NCBI GenBank assembly: GCA_945902735.1
Contig: CAMDNF010000022.1
Location: forward strand, 1-33,297
Direction of reading: 5' to 3'
DNA length: 33,297 nt
Origin: SHWC01 sp945902735
Lineage (GTDB): Bacteria; Pseudomonadota; Alphaproteobacteria; UBA828
In this document: positions 15,055 through 23,894 of the stretch, one piece after another
Layout of the letters: every line of letters begins with the position of its first letter
How positions within the stretch are numbered: the first letter of the stretch is position 1
The notes under the pieces: generated by a model
Seen by the model: the letters and a program-made list of their open reading frames with translations, nothing else
The model's database searches: none
What the model was told of the DNA's origin: nothing
Translations under genes and position numbers: made by a program

Positions 15055-16581
15055 ATGATTGAGGCCATGGTCTCCGACCCACCCAAGGCAACGCGCCGCG
15101 AATGGATTGGACTCGCCGTGTTGGCGCTGCCCTGCCTGCTCTATTCCATGGATCTGACCGTGCTAATCCTGGCAGTGCCGCACCTCACCGCCGACCTCGC
15201 GCCGAGCGCCACGCAGCTTCTCTGGATTGTGGACATTTACGGTTTTCTGCTGGCCGGATCGTTGATCACGATGGGCACACTCGGTGACCGGATTGGCCGC
15301 CGCAAATTGCTGCTGATCGGCGCCGCCGCGTTCGGCGTTGTGTCACTTCTCGCGGCGTTTTCCTTTTCCGCCGAGATGTTGATCGCCGCCCGCGCTTTGC
15401 TCGGTCTTTCCGCCGCGACCCTCGCCCCATCGACGCTCTCGCTTATCCGCAACATGTTTCTCGATGCGCGGCAACGTCGACTTGCGATTGGGGTATGGGT
15501 CGCCAGTTTCTCGGTCGGCGGCGCGATCGGGCCATTGCTCGGCGGTTTGATGCTCGAGCACTTCTGGTGGGGCTCGGTGTTCGTGTTGAACGCCCCCATC
15601 ATGCTGCTATTGCTGGCGATCGGCCCCATCCTGCTGCCCGAGTTCCGCGACCCGCACGCGCGCCGGCTTGATTTGATGAGCACAGGTCTGTCGCTTGTCG
15701 CCGTGCTTGCGGTCATCTACGGCATCAAGCGGATCGCCGTGTTCAGCGTCGACTTGCCGTGCGTGTTCGCCATCGTCGGCGGATTGGCTGTTGGTATCGT
15801 ATTCGTATGGCGCCAGCGGCGTCTCGCAGAGCCGTTGATCGACGTTTCGCTGTTTCGACATGCTGCCTTTAGCGGGTCCTTGGCACTCAACGTCCTCATG
15901 ACCTTTATCGCGTTCGGTTCATTGTTCTTCATCGCCCAGTACCTGCAACTCGTACTCGGCATGGGGCCGCTCGAAGCGGGCCTGTGGACCGCGCCTTCGG
16001 GCGCGGCATTCGCCGTAGGTTCAATGCTGGCACCGCTTTTGGTCCGGCGATTTCGTCGGGATCATGTGATTGCCGTGAGCTTCGTGATCACGGCGGCTGG
16101 TTTTTGCTTGCTCACCCAAATTGCTGGAAGCGAGACGTTCGGGATTTTCATGGCCGGGTTTTTGGTGCTCTGCGTCGGTATCGCGCCGGTCGGCACACTG
16201 ACGACCGATCTGGTGATCGGCAGCGCGCCGCCGGAGCGAGCCGGGCTCGCGTCAGGCATCTCCGAGACGAGTTTCGAGTTCGGGGGCGCGCTCGGCATCG
16301 CGGTGCTCGGCAGCATCATCACGGCGGCCTATCGCACCGAGATCGCTGGTACGCTCCCCGGCGGCATTTCGAGCAATGGCGCGGAGATTGCCAGAGACAC
16401 ACTTGCGGGCGCCGTCGCCGTCGCGCAACAATTGCCCGAAGAGGTCGCGGGGTCGCTACTTGAAGCCGCGCGCGCGGCGTTCACGCGATCCCTAGCGCTG
16501 ACGGCTGTCGTCAGCGCCGCGATCTCGATTCTCGCAGCGATTGTCTCAATGTTCCTGTTTCGGCGCGTCGCGGCCGCGTAG
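15055..16581 (+). CDS. DHA2-type MFS multidrug/solute exporter (14 membrane segments likely)
   Basis: 508 residues, mostly hydrophobic helices. It has the N-terminal Asp in the first helix (LLYSMDLTVLILAVPHL), motif A between helices 2 and 3 (GTLGDRIGRRKLL), the helix-4 Arg (AARALLGL) and motif-C-like ASFSVGGAIGPLLGG, all typical of proton-driven drug antiporters of the EmrB/QacA/SmvA group. It sits in the inner membrane and exports toxic organics; the substrate is not readable. The start is uncertain: ATG 15055 has no clear ribosome binding site, and ATG 15067 has GAGG only two bases away. It is bracketed by two related terminators, so it is probably a single-gene unit. No TetR or MarR regulator lies next to it. 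Confidence 0.92.
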   Translation: MIEAMVSDPPKATRREWIGLAVLALPCLLYSMDLTVLILAVPHLTADLAPSATQLLWIVDIYGFLLAGSLITMGTLGDRIGRRKLLLIGAAAFGVVSLLAAFSFSAEMLIAARALLGLSAATLAPSTLSLIRNMFLDARQRRLAIGVWVASFSVGGAIGPLLGGLMLEHFWWGSVFVLNAPIMLLLLAIGPILLPEFRDPHARRLDLMSTGLSLVAVLAVIYGIKRIAVFSVDLPCVFAIVGGLAVGIVFVWRQRRLAEPLIDVSLFRHAAFSGSLALNVLMTFIAFGSLFFIAQYLQLVLGMGPLEAGLWTAPSGAAFAVGSMLAPLLVRRFRRDHVIAVSFVITAAGFCLLTQIAGSETFGIFMAGFLVLCVGIAPVGTLTTDLVIGSAPPERAGLASGISETSFEFGGALGIAVLGSIITAAYRTEIAGTLPGGISSNGAEIARDTLAGAVAVAQQLPEEVAGSLLEAARAAFTRSLALTAVVSAAISILAAIVSMFLFRRVAAA

Positions 16582-16610
16582 ACCATGCACTGTCGTTTGG
16601 CGACGAGAAG

Positions 16611-16645
16611 GGGCCGGACACGCGCAAGCGGGTCCGGCCCTTTCT
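16611..16645. terminator. Terminator hairpin with GCAA tetraloop, second copy
   Basis: A 13-bp stem with one mismatch (16611-16623 with 16628-16640) and GCAA loop, followed by TTTCT. It lies between the convergent transporter and TraB/GumN genes and shares an exact 20-base core with the hairpin at 14932-14961. Confidence 0.8.
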
Positions 16646-16663
16646 ATTGGTGAACGCGCGTGC

Positions 16664-17608
16664 TTAGAGCACGCGTTTGACTTGGTAGCCCGCTTTTTCC
16701 AGCAGATTGAGAATCCCAGTCTCGCCCGGCAGGTGGGCGGCGCCGACCGCGACGAACACACCGCCGCGTTTGAAATGGCGAGTCATGCGTGGAATCCAGC
16801 GCCGATTGCGTTCGGTCAACAGCCCATGATTGAACCGGTCGGCAAATTGCCGCTGGGCTTCCGTGGCGGTCTTGTCGTCAGGGCGCATTGACATCAGCAA
16901 CGCCTCCAGATCGCCCGCCAAATAGGATTGGCGCATCGCGTTGTATCGCTCATCATAGGACATAGGGTCCCTCAACGCGTTTTCGAGCAATTGCAGCTGA
17001 TCGGCCTCCGAAAGACCGACGGTGAAGAGCGCCGCGATCTCCGCAGCTCGATCAAGCGCCATGACAGGAACGCCGCGTTTACTTGCATAAAGCCGGAGCG
17101 CATCGTCCAACACAGGTTGGCCGGAGGCGCGCCGAACGCTTTCGTCCGCCGGATCGCCCAGCAGGATCCAAATCGCCCACGGGCGCAACCGATTGACATC
17201 GCGTTCCTTCATGCCGACCGCTTCGGCGGCGGTGACGATTTCCTCATACAGCGCGGGCTTGAGCATGTCCTGAAGCGATCGGCCTTCGGGCAGGAACATC
17301 GCTTCGACGATCTTGTAAGTCTCCACCGGGTCGTGGTCGCTTTCGACCAGCAACATCCGGCTACCCTTGAACGCAAGCGCGATTGGTGGCGGCAGACGTA
17401 ACACATCACGATCGGCCACGTGCATCGTGCCGAACACATAATTAGGCGTCGCGCCGGGTTTGCTTACTTCGAACAAACGGCCCTGCGCGAACGGCATGGC
17501 ATTGCCGGCCAAAAGCGGGCCGGCGCCCATGCCCCACGTGACCGCCATGATGATGAAAAAGCCCATCACCACGAGCCACGGCGTCTGCGTCTTGAACCGA
17601 ATCATCAT
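16664..17608 (-). CDS. TraB/GumN family protein, membrane-anchored
   Basis: 314 residues. An N-terminal hydrophobic segment (about 11-33) is likely a signal anchor, putting the rest in the periplasm. The domain starts with LFEVSKPGATPNYVFGTMH (the GTxH motif, 60-63), includes LLVESD, and ends with VAVGAAHLPGETGILNLLEKAGYQVKRV, the second conserved His motif. The family is proposed to be metal-dependent hydrolases or proteases (TIKI-like); a role in bacteria is not settled. I chose ATG 17608 because GGAG lies six bases upstream; a longer frame to 17746 would put residues before a clear signal segment. It is divergent from the SDR at 17806. Confidence 0.88.
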   Translation of the reverse strand: MMIRFKTQTPWLVVMGFFIIMAVTWGMGAGPLLAGNAMPFAQGRLFEVSKPGATPNYVFGTMHVADRDVLRLPPPIALAFKGSRMLLVESDHDPVETYKIVEAMFLPEGRSLQDMLKPALYEEIVTAAEAVGMKERDVNRLRPWAIWILLGDPADESVRRASGQPVLDDALRLYASKRGVPVMALDRAAEIAALFTVGLSEADQLQLLENALRDPMSYDERYNAMRQSYLAGDLEALLMSMRPDDKTATEAQRQFADRFNHGLLTERNRRWIPRMTRHFKRGGVFVAVGAAHLPGETGILNLLEKAGYQVKRVL

Positions 17609-17805
17609 GCGCTCCTCGCCGCGCCACCTAAACGGCCCGGCGGGTTCATCATTTCCCACGGAGTCTATTGGACGCCCGCACCGTTCACCAAGGGTTGCGA
17701 GACAGGGTTGATTCGCCTTAACCATGAATCTCGCGGTTCGAGGCAACCCGTGCTCTATTGAGTCTCTAAGGGGCCGGCGGCGGGCCAGATGGCAGAGGGA
17801 GTGAG

Positions 17806-18531
17806 ATGTCGATGACGGAACGCGTATTAGTGACGGGTGGCTCGCTAGGGATCGGGCGCGCCATTGCCGAGCGCGCCAAGCGCGACGGCTATCAAGTCAC
17901 GATCTTCGATCTGGTCCCGCCCAAGGATGCCGCGCTCGGCCATTTCGTCGCGGTTGATCTGTCGGACGAAGCCGCGACGGCCAGCGCGCTCGCGGCCGCG
18001 CTCAAACATGGCCCGATCACCCGCTTGATCAACAATGTCGGCATGGTGCACCCGGCCTTGCTGGACGATACCAAGCTTGGCGATTTCGATGCCGTGATCC
18101 GGTTGAACGTACGCGTCGCGCTTCAATGCACGCAGGCGCTGGTGCCCGCCATGAGAGCGGCGCGTTTTGGACGCATCGTCAGCATCGGTAGCCGCGCCGG
18201 CCTCGGCAAGGAATTGCGCACGGCCTATTCGGCGAGCAAGGCGGCCTTGGTTGGGCTCACACGCACCTGGGCGCTTGAACTGGCAGCCCACGGCATCACC
18301 GTTAATCTGATCGCGCCTGGGCCGATCGAGACCGAGCTATGGGCCAAGGCAAACCCATCAGATAGCCCGCGCACCAAGGCAACCATCGCCGGCCTGCCGA
18401 TGAAGCGGCTCGGGAAGCCTGCCGATATCGCCAATGCGGCCTCGTTCTTTTTGAATGCCGAAAACAGCTTCGTTACTGGTCAAACGCTTTATGTGTGCGG
18501 CGGCGCCAGCGTCGGTGTTTCGGCGATTTGA
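17806..18531 (+). CDS. Short-chain dehydrogenase/reductase (FabG-like SDR)
   Basis: 241 residues, classical SDR length. TGGSLGIG (10-17) binds NAD(P), NNVG replaces the more usual NNAG, and the catalytic Ser, Tyr141 and Lys145 (YSASK) are present, with PGPIETELW after them. It interconverts an alcohol and a ketone; the substrate is unknown. GAGGGAGTGAG precedes the start; an ATG six bases further in is an alternative. It converges with the enolase-superfamily gene. A hairpin follows the stop codon. A sugar-acid or ketol role alongside that neighbour is possible but not shown. Confidence 0.9.
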   Translation: MSMTERVLVTGGSLGIGRAIAERAKRDGYQVTIFDLVPPKDAALGHFVAVDLSDEAATASALAAALKHGPITRLINNVGMVHPALLDDTKLGDFDAVIRLNVRVALQCTQALVPAMRAARFGRIVSIGSRAGLGKELRTAYSASKAALVGLTRTWALELAAHGITVNLIAPGPIETELWAKANPSDSPRTKATIAGLPMKRLGKPADIANAASFFLNAENSFVTGQTLYVCGGASVGVSAI

Positions 18532-18534
18532 TAC

Positions 18535-18569
18535 CAAGTGTCGATCAGCCGAAGAATGATCGACACTTG
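18535..18569. terminator. Perfect 12-bp inverted repeat after the SDR stop codon
   Basis: CAAGTGTCGATC and GATCGACACTTG flank an 11-base loop, starting four bases after the stop. There is no T-run, so it would be an untypical terminator, an mRNA 3' stabiliser or a protein site. Confidence 0.55.
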
Positions 18570-18651
18570 CACGGCGCGACCGCGCCGCGCCGCCTTGGCG
18601 GCGTAAGCCTAGCGCGCGGGACGCGCGCGCACGGCGTTTGAGTGCGTAAAC

Positions 18652-19797
18652 CTAACGTCCCGGGATGTAGCAGGGGCCCGGCACGGCGGGATAGGCCTTC
18701 AACACGTTCTCGTTGAGCTCAATGCCGAAGCCCGGCGCGTCATTCGGCTCGATATAGCCTTTGACCACGCCAAAGGGTTCGGTCGCGAGGTCGGTCCGGA
18801 ACGGATTCACCTTCGCGACATCCGCCTCATAGATCAGCGCATTGGGAATCACCGAGAGCAAATGCGCATTGACCGCCGCGCTCAAAATGCTGTGGCTGGT
18901 ATGGGGCGCCATCGGGATATGCCACGCGCCCGCCATGTCGGAAATTTTCTTGAGCTCGGAAAGGCCGCCCGCCTTGGTGGGGTCGGCCTGGCAGATTGAA
19001 ATCGCGCGCGCCTCGAACAAATCGCGGAAGGCTTGACGCGTATAATGGTTCTCGCCGGCCGCGATCGGGATCGCGGTGCGTCGCCGGAGTTCGGCATAGG
19101 CGCCGACATTATCGGGCGTGAAGGGTTCTTCGAGCCAATAGACCCGATTGGCCTCGCAATATTTCAGTACCTCGGGCATGTCGAGCAGGCTGTAGCGCGT
19201 CGCGGCATCGACCGCGATATCGAGCCCATCGCCAAAGGCCTTCCGAATATGGCCGACGCGCTCGGCATCTTTTTTCGGTGTGTCGCCGACGCGGAGCTTG
19301 ATCGCGGTATAGCCCTCGGCGACCAGCGCCGCTACTTCCTTCTCCAGCGTATCGACGGGCTGAAAACCAAGGCTCAATCCGCCGGCATAGGCGCGGGTCT
19401 TGCGCCGGGTGCCGCCAAGCAGGCGATAGACCGGTTGGCCCAGGAGCTTGCCCTTGAGGTCCCACAGAGCGTTGTCGATGCCTGAGAGGCCGATCACGCT
19501 GCCCGCGCCGAGCCCGTGGGTGACCACTTGCTGGCGGCTGAGCCGCTGCCAGATGCCTTCACTATCGAACGGGTCTTCGCCGATCACGAGCGAGCCCAGG
19601 CCCTTTTCGATGATCTCGGCCATGGCGGTGAGGTTCTGACCGTGATGGGCCTCGCCAATGCCCTCGACGCCATCATCGGTGCGCACCCGCACCAGCACGA
19701 AATCCCGCTTCACATTGCCGCCCAAGCCCATGCGGACGACGGGCCCCTCGAACGGGCAGGAATGCGCGCTCGCCTTAACTGACGCGATTTTGGCCAT
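18652..19797 (-). CDS. Mandelate racemase/muconate lactonizing enzyme family (enolase superfamily)
   Basis: 381 residues, capping domain plus barrel. Predicted magnesium ligands Asp197, Glu223 and Glu249 have the family's 26-residue spacing. A His-Asp dyad (Asp272, His299 in APHTSH) is spaced 27 residues apart, as in mandelate racemase. The KxK motif of the racemase is KLR here (Lys167, Arg169), so the second base is lost, which fits one-sided chemistry such as acid-sugar dehydration better than racemisation. The reaction begins by removing a proton next to a carboxylate. It is divergent from hyuB with a 141-bp shared upstream region. GGGGGAGA precedes the ATG. Substrate unknown. Confidence 0.9.
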   Translation of the reverse strand: MAKIASVKASAHSCPFEGPVVRMGLGGNVKRDFVLVRVRTDDGVEGIGEAHHGQNLTAMAEIIEKGLGSLVIGEDPFDSEGIWQRLSRQQVVTHGLGAGSVIGLSGIDNALWDLKGKLLGQPVYRLLGGTRRKTRAYAGGLSLGFQPVDTLEKEVAALVAEGYTAIKLRVGDTPKKDAERVGHIRKAFGDGLDIAVDAATRYSLLDMPEVLKYCEANRVYWLEEPFTPDNVGAYAELRRRTAIPIAAGENHYTRQAFRDLFEARAISICQADPTKAGGLSELKKISDMAGAWHIPMAPHTSHSILSAAVNAHLLSVIPNALIYEADVAKVNPFRTDLATEPFGVVKGYIEPNDAPGFGIELNENVLKAYPAVPGPCYIPGR

Positions 19798-19938
19798 GGT
19801 CTCCCCCGAGCCCTTGTTTATTAGGGTTGAGGTTAGACGGCTCGAGGCTTGCGGCCAAGCCGCTGTTTGCGGGGTTGCGCAGGCCCCTGCCGCGCGATAA
19901 ACCCGGCGCCCGGGTAGTGAGTGTCAAGGAGAGGGCCC

Positions 19939-21687
19939 ATGGCCAGGACGGCAGCGAGCGTGGCACGAATGGACGATCCGATCACGCGCGAAATCATTCG
20001 GGGCAAGCTGCTCGCCACCGTCGATGAAATGGGCATCGTGCTGGCGCGCGCCTCGATGAGCCCGGTGATCTATGAGGTGCTCGATTTCGCCTGCGGCATT
20101 CTCGATGCCAAGGGGGAGCTCATCGTACAAACCAATGGCATCACGCTGTTCACCGGTACGTTTGGGGAGCAGCTCGCCTCGATCCGCCGCCGCTTTGGCG
20201 ACACGATCCGCGATGGCGATGTGTTCATGACCAATGACCCCTATGAGGGCGGCACGCACACCTGCGACATCGCGTTGATCAAGCCGATCTTCATCGGCGG
20301 TACGCTTGAGGCCTTCGCGATTTCGGTCGCGCATTGGGTCGAGGTCGGCGGCTCGGTCGCCGGCAGCATTTCGCCCGACGCACGCGAAATTTTCCAAGAG
20401 GGTATCCGGTTTCCGGGCGTGCGCGTTTGTCGCGACGACAAGCTGCAAGAGGACATCGTCGAGCTGATCCGCATCAATGTGCGCCTGCCGACCATGGCGC
20501 TCGGCGATCTCAACGCCGAGCTCGCGGCCGTCCGCATCGCCGATACGCGCCTGAAGGAGATTTACGCCAAATATGGCGCGGTCGTGGTGCACGAGACCTA
20601 TCACCACATTCTGGAATCGAGCGAAAAACTAAGCCGCGCGGCGGTCCGTGCGCTGCCCGATGGCGTCTACCGCGCCGAGGATTGGATCGACGGCGATGGC
20701 ATCACCGATGAGCAGATCAAGGTCTGCGTCGAGGTGCGTATCGAGGGCGACGAGATCAGCTTCGATTTCACCGGATCGAGCCCGCAGCGACCAGGCCCGA
20801 TCAATTGCGCTTATGGCGCCTTGCTATCGGCGGCCAAGACGATCTTCAAGGCGATGGTCGACCCGCAGGCGCCTTCGAACGAAGGCTGGTTCCGCCCGGT
20901 GAAAATCATCTGCCCGCCGGGCACGGTGTTCACCGCGCGCCCGCCGGCGCCGACCGGCTGGTATTATGAAGGCTCGGCACAGGCCTCTGAACTGGTCTGG
21001 AAGGCGCTGGCGCCGCTCGCGCCCGAACGCTTCAGCGCCGGCAGCTATATGAGCCTGTGCGGCACCTATATCGGCGGACGCAACCCGGCCACCGGCGAGA
21101 TGTTCGTCCACATCGAACCGGCGGTCGGCGGTTGGGGCGCGGCCGATAACCGCGACGGCACGGCGGCGTTAATCGCCACCACCGATGGCGACACCTACAA
21201 TTATTCGGTCGAGCTGATGGAAGCGAAATACCCGCTTCGTGTGCGCCAATATGCGCTCAATATCGAGGGCGGCGTGGGTGCCGGACGCTATCGCGGCGGC
21301 CATGGCGCGATCCGCGAATTCGAAATTCTGGGCGACGAGGCCTTCACCTATTGCGGCATGGGGCGCTCGATCGAAAAGCCATGGGGCCTGGCCGGCGGCG
21401 GGCGGGGCTCGAACAATTATCTCGACCTTCACAGCAATGGCACGCATCGCACGCTCTCGCGCGTGCCCTATGTCGCGCTCAAAAAGGGTGATCGGGTGGC
21501 GGTCGTCACCGGCGGGGGCGGCGGCTATGGCGCGCCGCGCACGCGCCCGGCCGAAGACGTCGCGGCCGATGTGAAGAACGGCTATCTCACGCCTGAAGGC
21601 GCGCTTGAGGATTATTCCGTCGCGGTCTCCTCGGACGGCCGCATCGACCAGGCGGTCACCGCCGCTCTGCGCGCGCGGGGCGCCTGA
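19939..21687 (+). CDS. hyuB: Hydantoinase B/oxoprolinase family subunit (HyuB)
   Basis: 582 residues, full length for the family. The start region DPITREIIRGKLLATVDEMG, then FMTNDPYEGGTHTCDIALIKPIF, FDFTGSSPQRPGPIN and late Gly-rich VTGGGGGYGAPRTR are hallmarks of HyuB. With HyuA it forms an ATP-dependent ring-opening enzyme for hydantoins, 5-oxoproline or lactams such as caprolactam; HyuB carries the hydrolysis step. ATG 19939 has AAGGAGAG upstream; an in-frame GTG at 19921 lacks that. Two bases separate it from hyuA. The particular ring opened cannot be told from sequence. Confidence 0.93.
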   Translation: MARTAASVARMDDPITREIIRGKLLATVDEMGIVLARASMSPVIYEVLDFACGILDAKGELIVQTNGITLFTGTFGEQLASIRRRFGDTIRDGDVFMTNDPYEGGTHTCDIALIKPIFIGGTLEAFAISVAHWVEVGGSVAGSISPDAREIFQEGIRFPGVRVCRDDKLQEDIVELIRINVRLPTMALGDLNAELAAVRIADTRLKEIYAKYGAVVVHETYHHILESSEKLSRAAVRALPDGVYRAEDWIDGDGITDEQIKVCVEVRIEGDEISFDFTGSSPQRPGPINCAYGALLSAAKTIFKAMVDPQAPSNEGWFRPVKIICPPGTVFTARPPAPTGWYYEGSAQASELVWKALAPLAPERFSAGSYMSLCGTYIGGRNPATGEMFVHIEPAVGGWGAADNRDGTAALIATTDGDTYNYSVELMEAKYPLRVRQYALNIEGGVGAGRYRGGHGAIREFEILGDEAFTYCGMGRSIEKPWGLAGGGRGSNNYLDLHSNGTHRTLSRVPYVALKKGDRVAVVTGGGGGYGAPRTRPAEDVAADVKNGYLTPEGALEDYSVAVSSDGRIDQAVTAALRARGA

Positions 21688-21689
21688 TC

Positions 21690-23738
21690 ATGGCGCGTTT
21701 GGCTTGCGACATCGGCGGCACCTTCACCGACCTCGCGTTTTTCGACGAGGCCAAGGGCGAGCTCGTGGTCGAAAAATCGCTCAGCACGCCGCGCGATTTG
21801 ACCAAGGGTATTCTCGACGCGATCGATTTGGCTGGGCTTGAGACCGACCGGGTGAGTCACTTCGTTCATGGCGGCACGACCGTGATCAACGCGATCACCG
21901 AGCGGAAGGGCGCCAAGACAGCGCTGGTCACGACCAAGGGCTTCCGCGACGTCCTTGAAATCGCGCGCGGCACCCGGCCGGATCTTTACAATTTGCGTTT
22001 CGAGAAGCCGACGCCCTTCGTGCCCCGCGCTTTGCGCTTCGAGGTGCGGGAGCGCTGCGGCCCGAATGGCGAGACGGTCGAGCCCCTGGTGCTGGCCGAT
22101 CTCGACCCCGTGATCGCGCAATGCAAGGCGGAAGGGGTCGAGGCCATTGCCGTGCAGTTTTTGCACTCCTATGCCGCGCCCGCGCACGAGGCCGCCGCAG
22201 CCGCCTATCTTCGCGAGCGGCTGCCCGGCATTCCGATCACGGCGAGCCATGAGATCACGCGCGAATGGCGCGAATATGAGCGCGCCAATACGGCGGTCTT
22301 GAACGCCTATGTGCAGCCCATCGTGCTGCGCTATTTCGCCACGCTCGAAACCGCTCTACGCGGGCGCGGCATTCAGGGGCCGCTCGCGGTCATGCAGTCG
22401 AATGGCGGCACGACGAGCTTCGCCTGGGCCAAGGAACACCCGATCACGTTGGTGGAATCGGGGCCGGCCGCGGGCGTCAATGCCGCGGCGTTGATCGCGC
22501 GGCTCACCAATGAACCCAATGTGATTTATCTCGACATTGGCGGCACCACGGCCAAGTGCTCGGTGATCGAGCACGGCCAGATCAAGGTGACCACCGATTA
22601 CAAACTCGAATGGTCGCGCATCAATCCAGGCTATCCGGTCAAAGTGCCGGTCGTGGATATCGTCGAGATCGGCACGGGCGGCGGCTCGATCGCCTGGTTC
22701 GACCGCACGGGCGCCTTGAAGGTCGGTCCGGTGAGCGCGGGCGCCGAGCCGGGGCCGGCCTGTTATGGCCGGGGCGGCAGTGAGCCGACCGTGACCGACG
22801 CCAAATTCCTGACCGGCGCGCTCGATCCCGATTTTTTCGCGGGCGGTCGCATCAAGCTTGATCGCGAGGCTTCGCGACGCGCCATGAAAAAGGTCGCCGA
22901 TGGGCTGAGTTGCTCGATCGAGGAGGCGGCTGTCGCGGTCATCCGGGTGGCCGATGCCGACATGATCAACGCGCTGAAATTGGTCTCGATCCAACGCGGC
23001 CATGACCCGCGCGATTTCATGCTCGTGGTCGGCGGCGGTGGCGGGCCGATGCACGGCGCCGCGCTCGGCCGTGAGCTTGGCGCGCGCGAAACCATCGTGC
23101 CGCGTTATCCCGGCTATTTCTCGGCCTGGGGCATGTTGGTCACCGAGCCGCGCCGCGATTTCGTCCAAACCGCGTTGACCCGCGCGAGCGACATGAAGAT
23201 CGAGCGCGTCCGGAATTTGTTCGACGGCCTCGTGCGCGAGGCGGAGCATTATTTCCGCTCTGACGAGGGGTTGAAGCCCGCTGGCTTCCGCTTCGATCAC
23301 GCGATCGATTTACGTTATCTCGGCCAGGAGCATTCGGTCACGGTGCCGGTCAACATCGAGAGTGCGAGCGTTGCGACTATCCTCGACGATTTCCACGCCG
23401 CGCACGAACGCGCCTTTACCTTCCGCCTCGCGGACACGCCGGTTGAGTTCGTCAATTTCCGCCTGACCGCGGCGGCCAAAATCGCGACGCCCGCCTTGAA
23501 GCCGATCACGGGCGAGGGCCGCTCGGTTGCGAAGGCGCTCAAGAGCAAGCGCTTTGTCGACCTCGGCGATGACGGGCGCGTAGAGGCCAAGGTCTATGAC
23601 CGCGACCTCCTGCCGCCCGGCACGACGCTTGATGGCCCGTGCATCATCGAGGAGCCTTCCTCGACCACCATCGTCCACCCGGGGCAGACGATGAGGGTGG
23701 ACGAGTTTGGGTTCCTGAGGATCGCCGAGCGGCTTTAG
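21690..23738 (+). CDS. hyuA: Hydantoinase A/oxoprolinase family subunit (HyuA), ATP-dependent
   Basis: 682 residues. The N-terminal phosphate-binding motif DIGGTFTD (7-14) and a second, DIGGTTAKCSVI (about 280-291), are the sugar-kinase-like ATP sites of HyuA. HGGTTVINAI, VLEIARGTRPDLYNL, EIGTGGGSIAW and PGPACYGRGG are further family motifs. The subunit phosphorylates the cyclic amide using ATP so that HyuB can open the ring. It follows hyuB by two bases and ends about 156 bp before the M48 gene. Relatives include N-methylhydantoinase, 5-oxoprolinase, acetophenone carboxylase and caprolactamase, so the substrate should be stated only as a cyclic amide or related compound. Confidence 0.94.
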   Translation: MARLACDIGGTFTDLAFFDEAKGELVVEKSLSTPRDLTKGILDAIDLAGLETDRVSHFVHGGTTVINAITERKGAKTALVTTKGFRDVLEIARGTRPDLYNLRFEKPTPFVPRALRFEVRERCGPNGETVEPLVLADLDPVIAQCKAEGVEAIAVQFLHSYAAPAHEAAAAAYLRERLPGIPITASHEITREWREYERANTAVLNAYVQPIVLRYFATLETALRGRGIQGPLAVMQSNGGTTSFAWAKEHPITLVESGPAAGVNAAALIARLTNEPNVIYLDIGGTTAKCSVIEHGQIKVTTDYKLEWSRINPGYPVKVPVVDIVEIGTGGGSIAWFDRTGALKVGPVSAGAEPGPACYGRGGSEPTVTDAKFLTGALDPDFFAGGRIKLDREASRRAMKKVADGLSCSIEEAAVAVIRVADADMINALKLVSIQRGHDPRDFMLVVGGGGGPMHGAALGRELGARETIVPRYPGYFSAWGMLVTEPRRDFVQTALTRASDMKIERVRNLFDGLVREAEHYFRSDEGLKPAGFRFDHAIDLRYLGQEHSVTVPVNIESASVATILDDFHAAHERAFTFRLADTPVEFVNFRLTAAAKIATPALKPITGEGRSVAKALKSKRFVDLGDDGRVEAKVYDRDLLPPGTTLDGPCIIEEPSSTTIVHPGQTMRVDEFGFLRIAERL

Positions 23739-23776
23739 ACGGTGGTAATCCCGCCTGAAACGGGGAGATTATCGCC

Positions 23777-23805
23777 TTGCAATTCGGCCAGCAATAAACA
23801 ACAAT
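23777..23805 (+). promoter_or_regulatory. Candidate promoter upstream of the M48 gene
   Basis: TTGCAA and AACAAT are 17 bases apart in a locally AT-rich stretch between hyuA and the M48 gene. Each box matches four of six consensus positions, so support is modest. Confidence 0.28.
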
Positions 23806-23894
23806 AAAGTTGCTTTTTAAGCTGGCGGGAACACGGCTCGTTCGTGTCTTGAGGGGGCAGGATTTCGCCGGTGCAGGGCCAAGGGAGAGGCCCC

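Noticed and set aside
17609..17805. Extended N-terminus of the TraB/GumN protein to 17746
   Set aside because: It would place some 46 residues before a clear signal anchor, and the ATG at 17608 has a good ribosome binding site.
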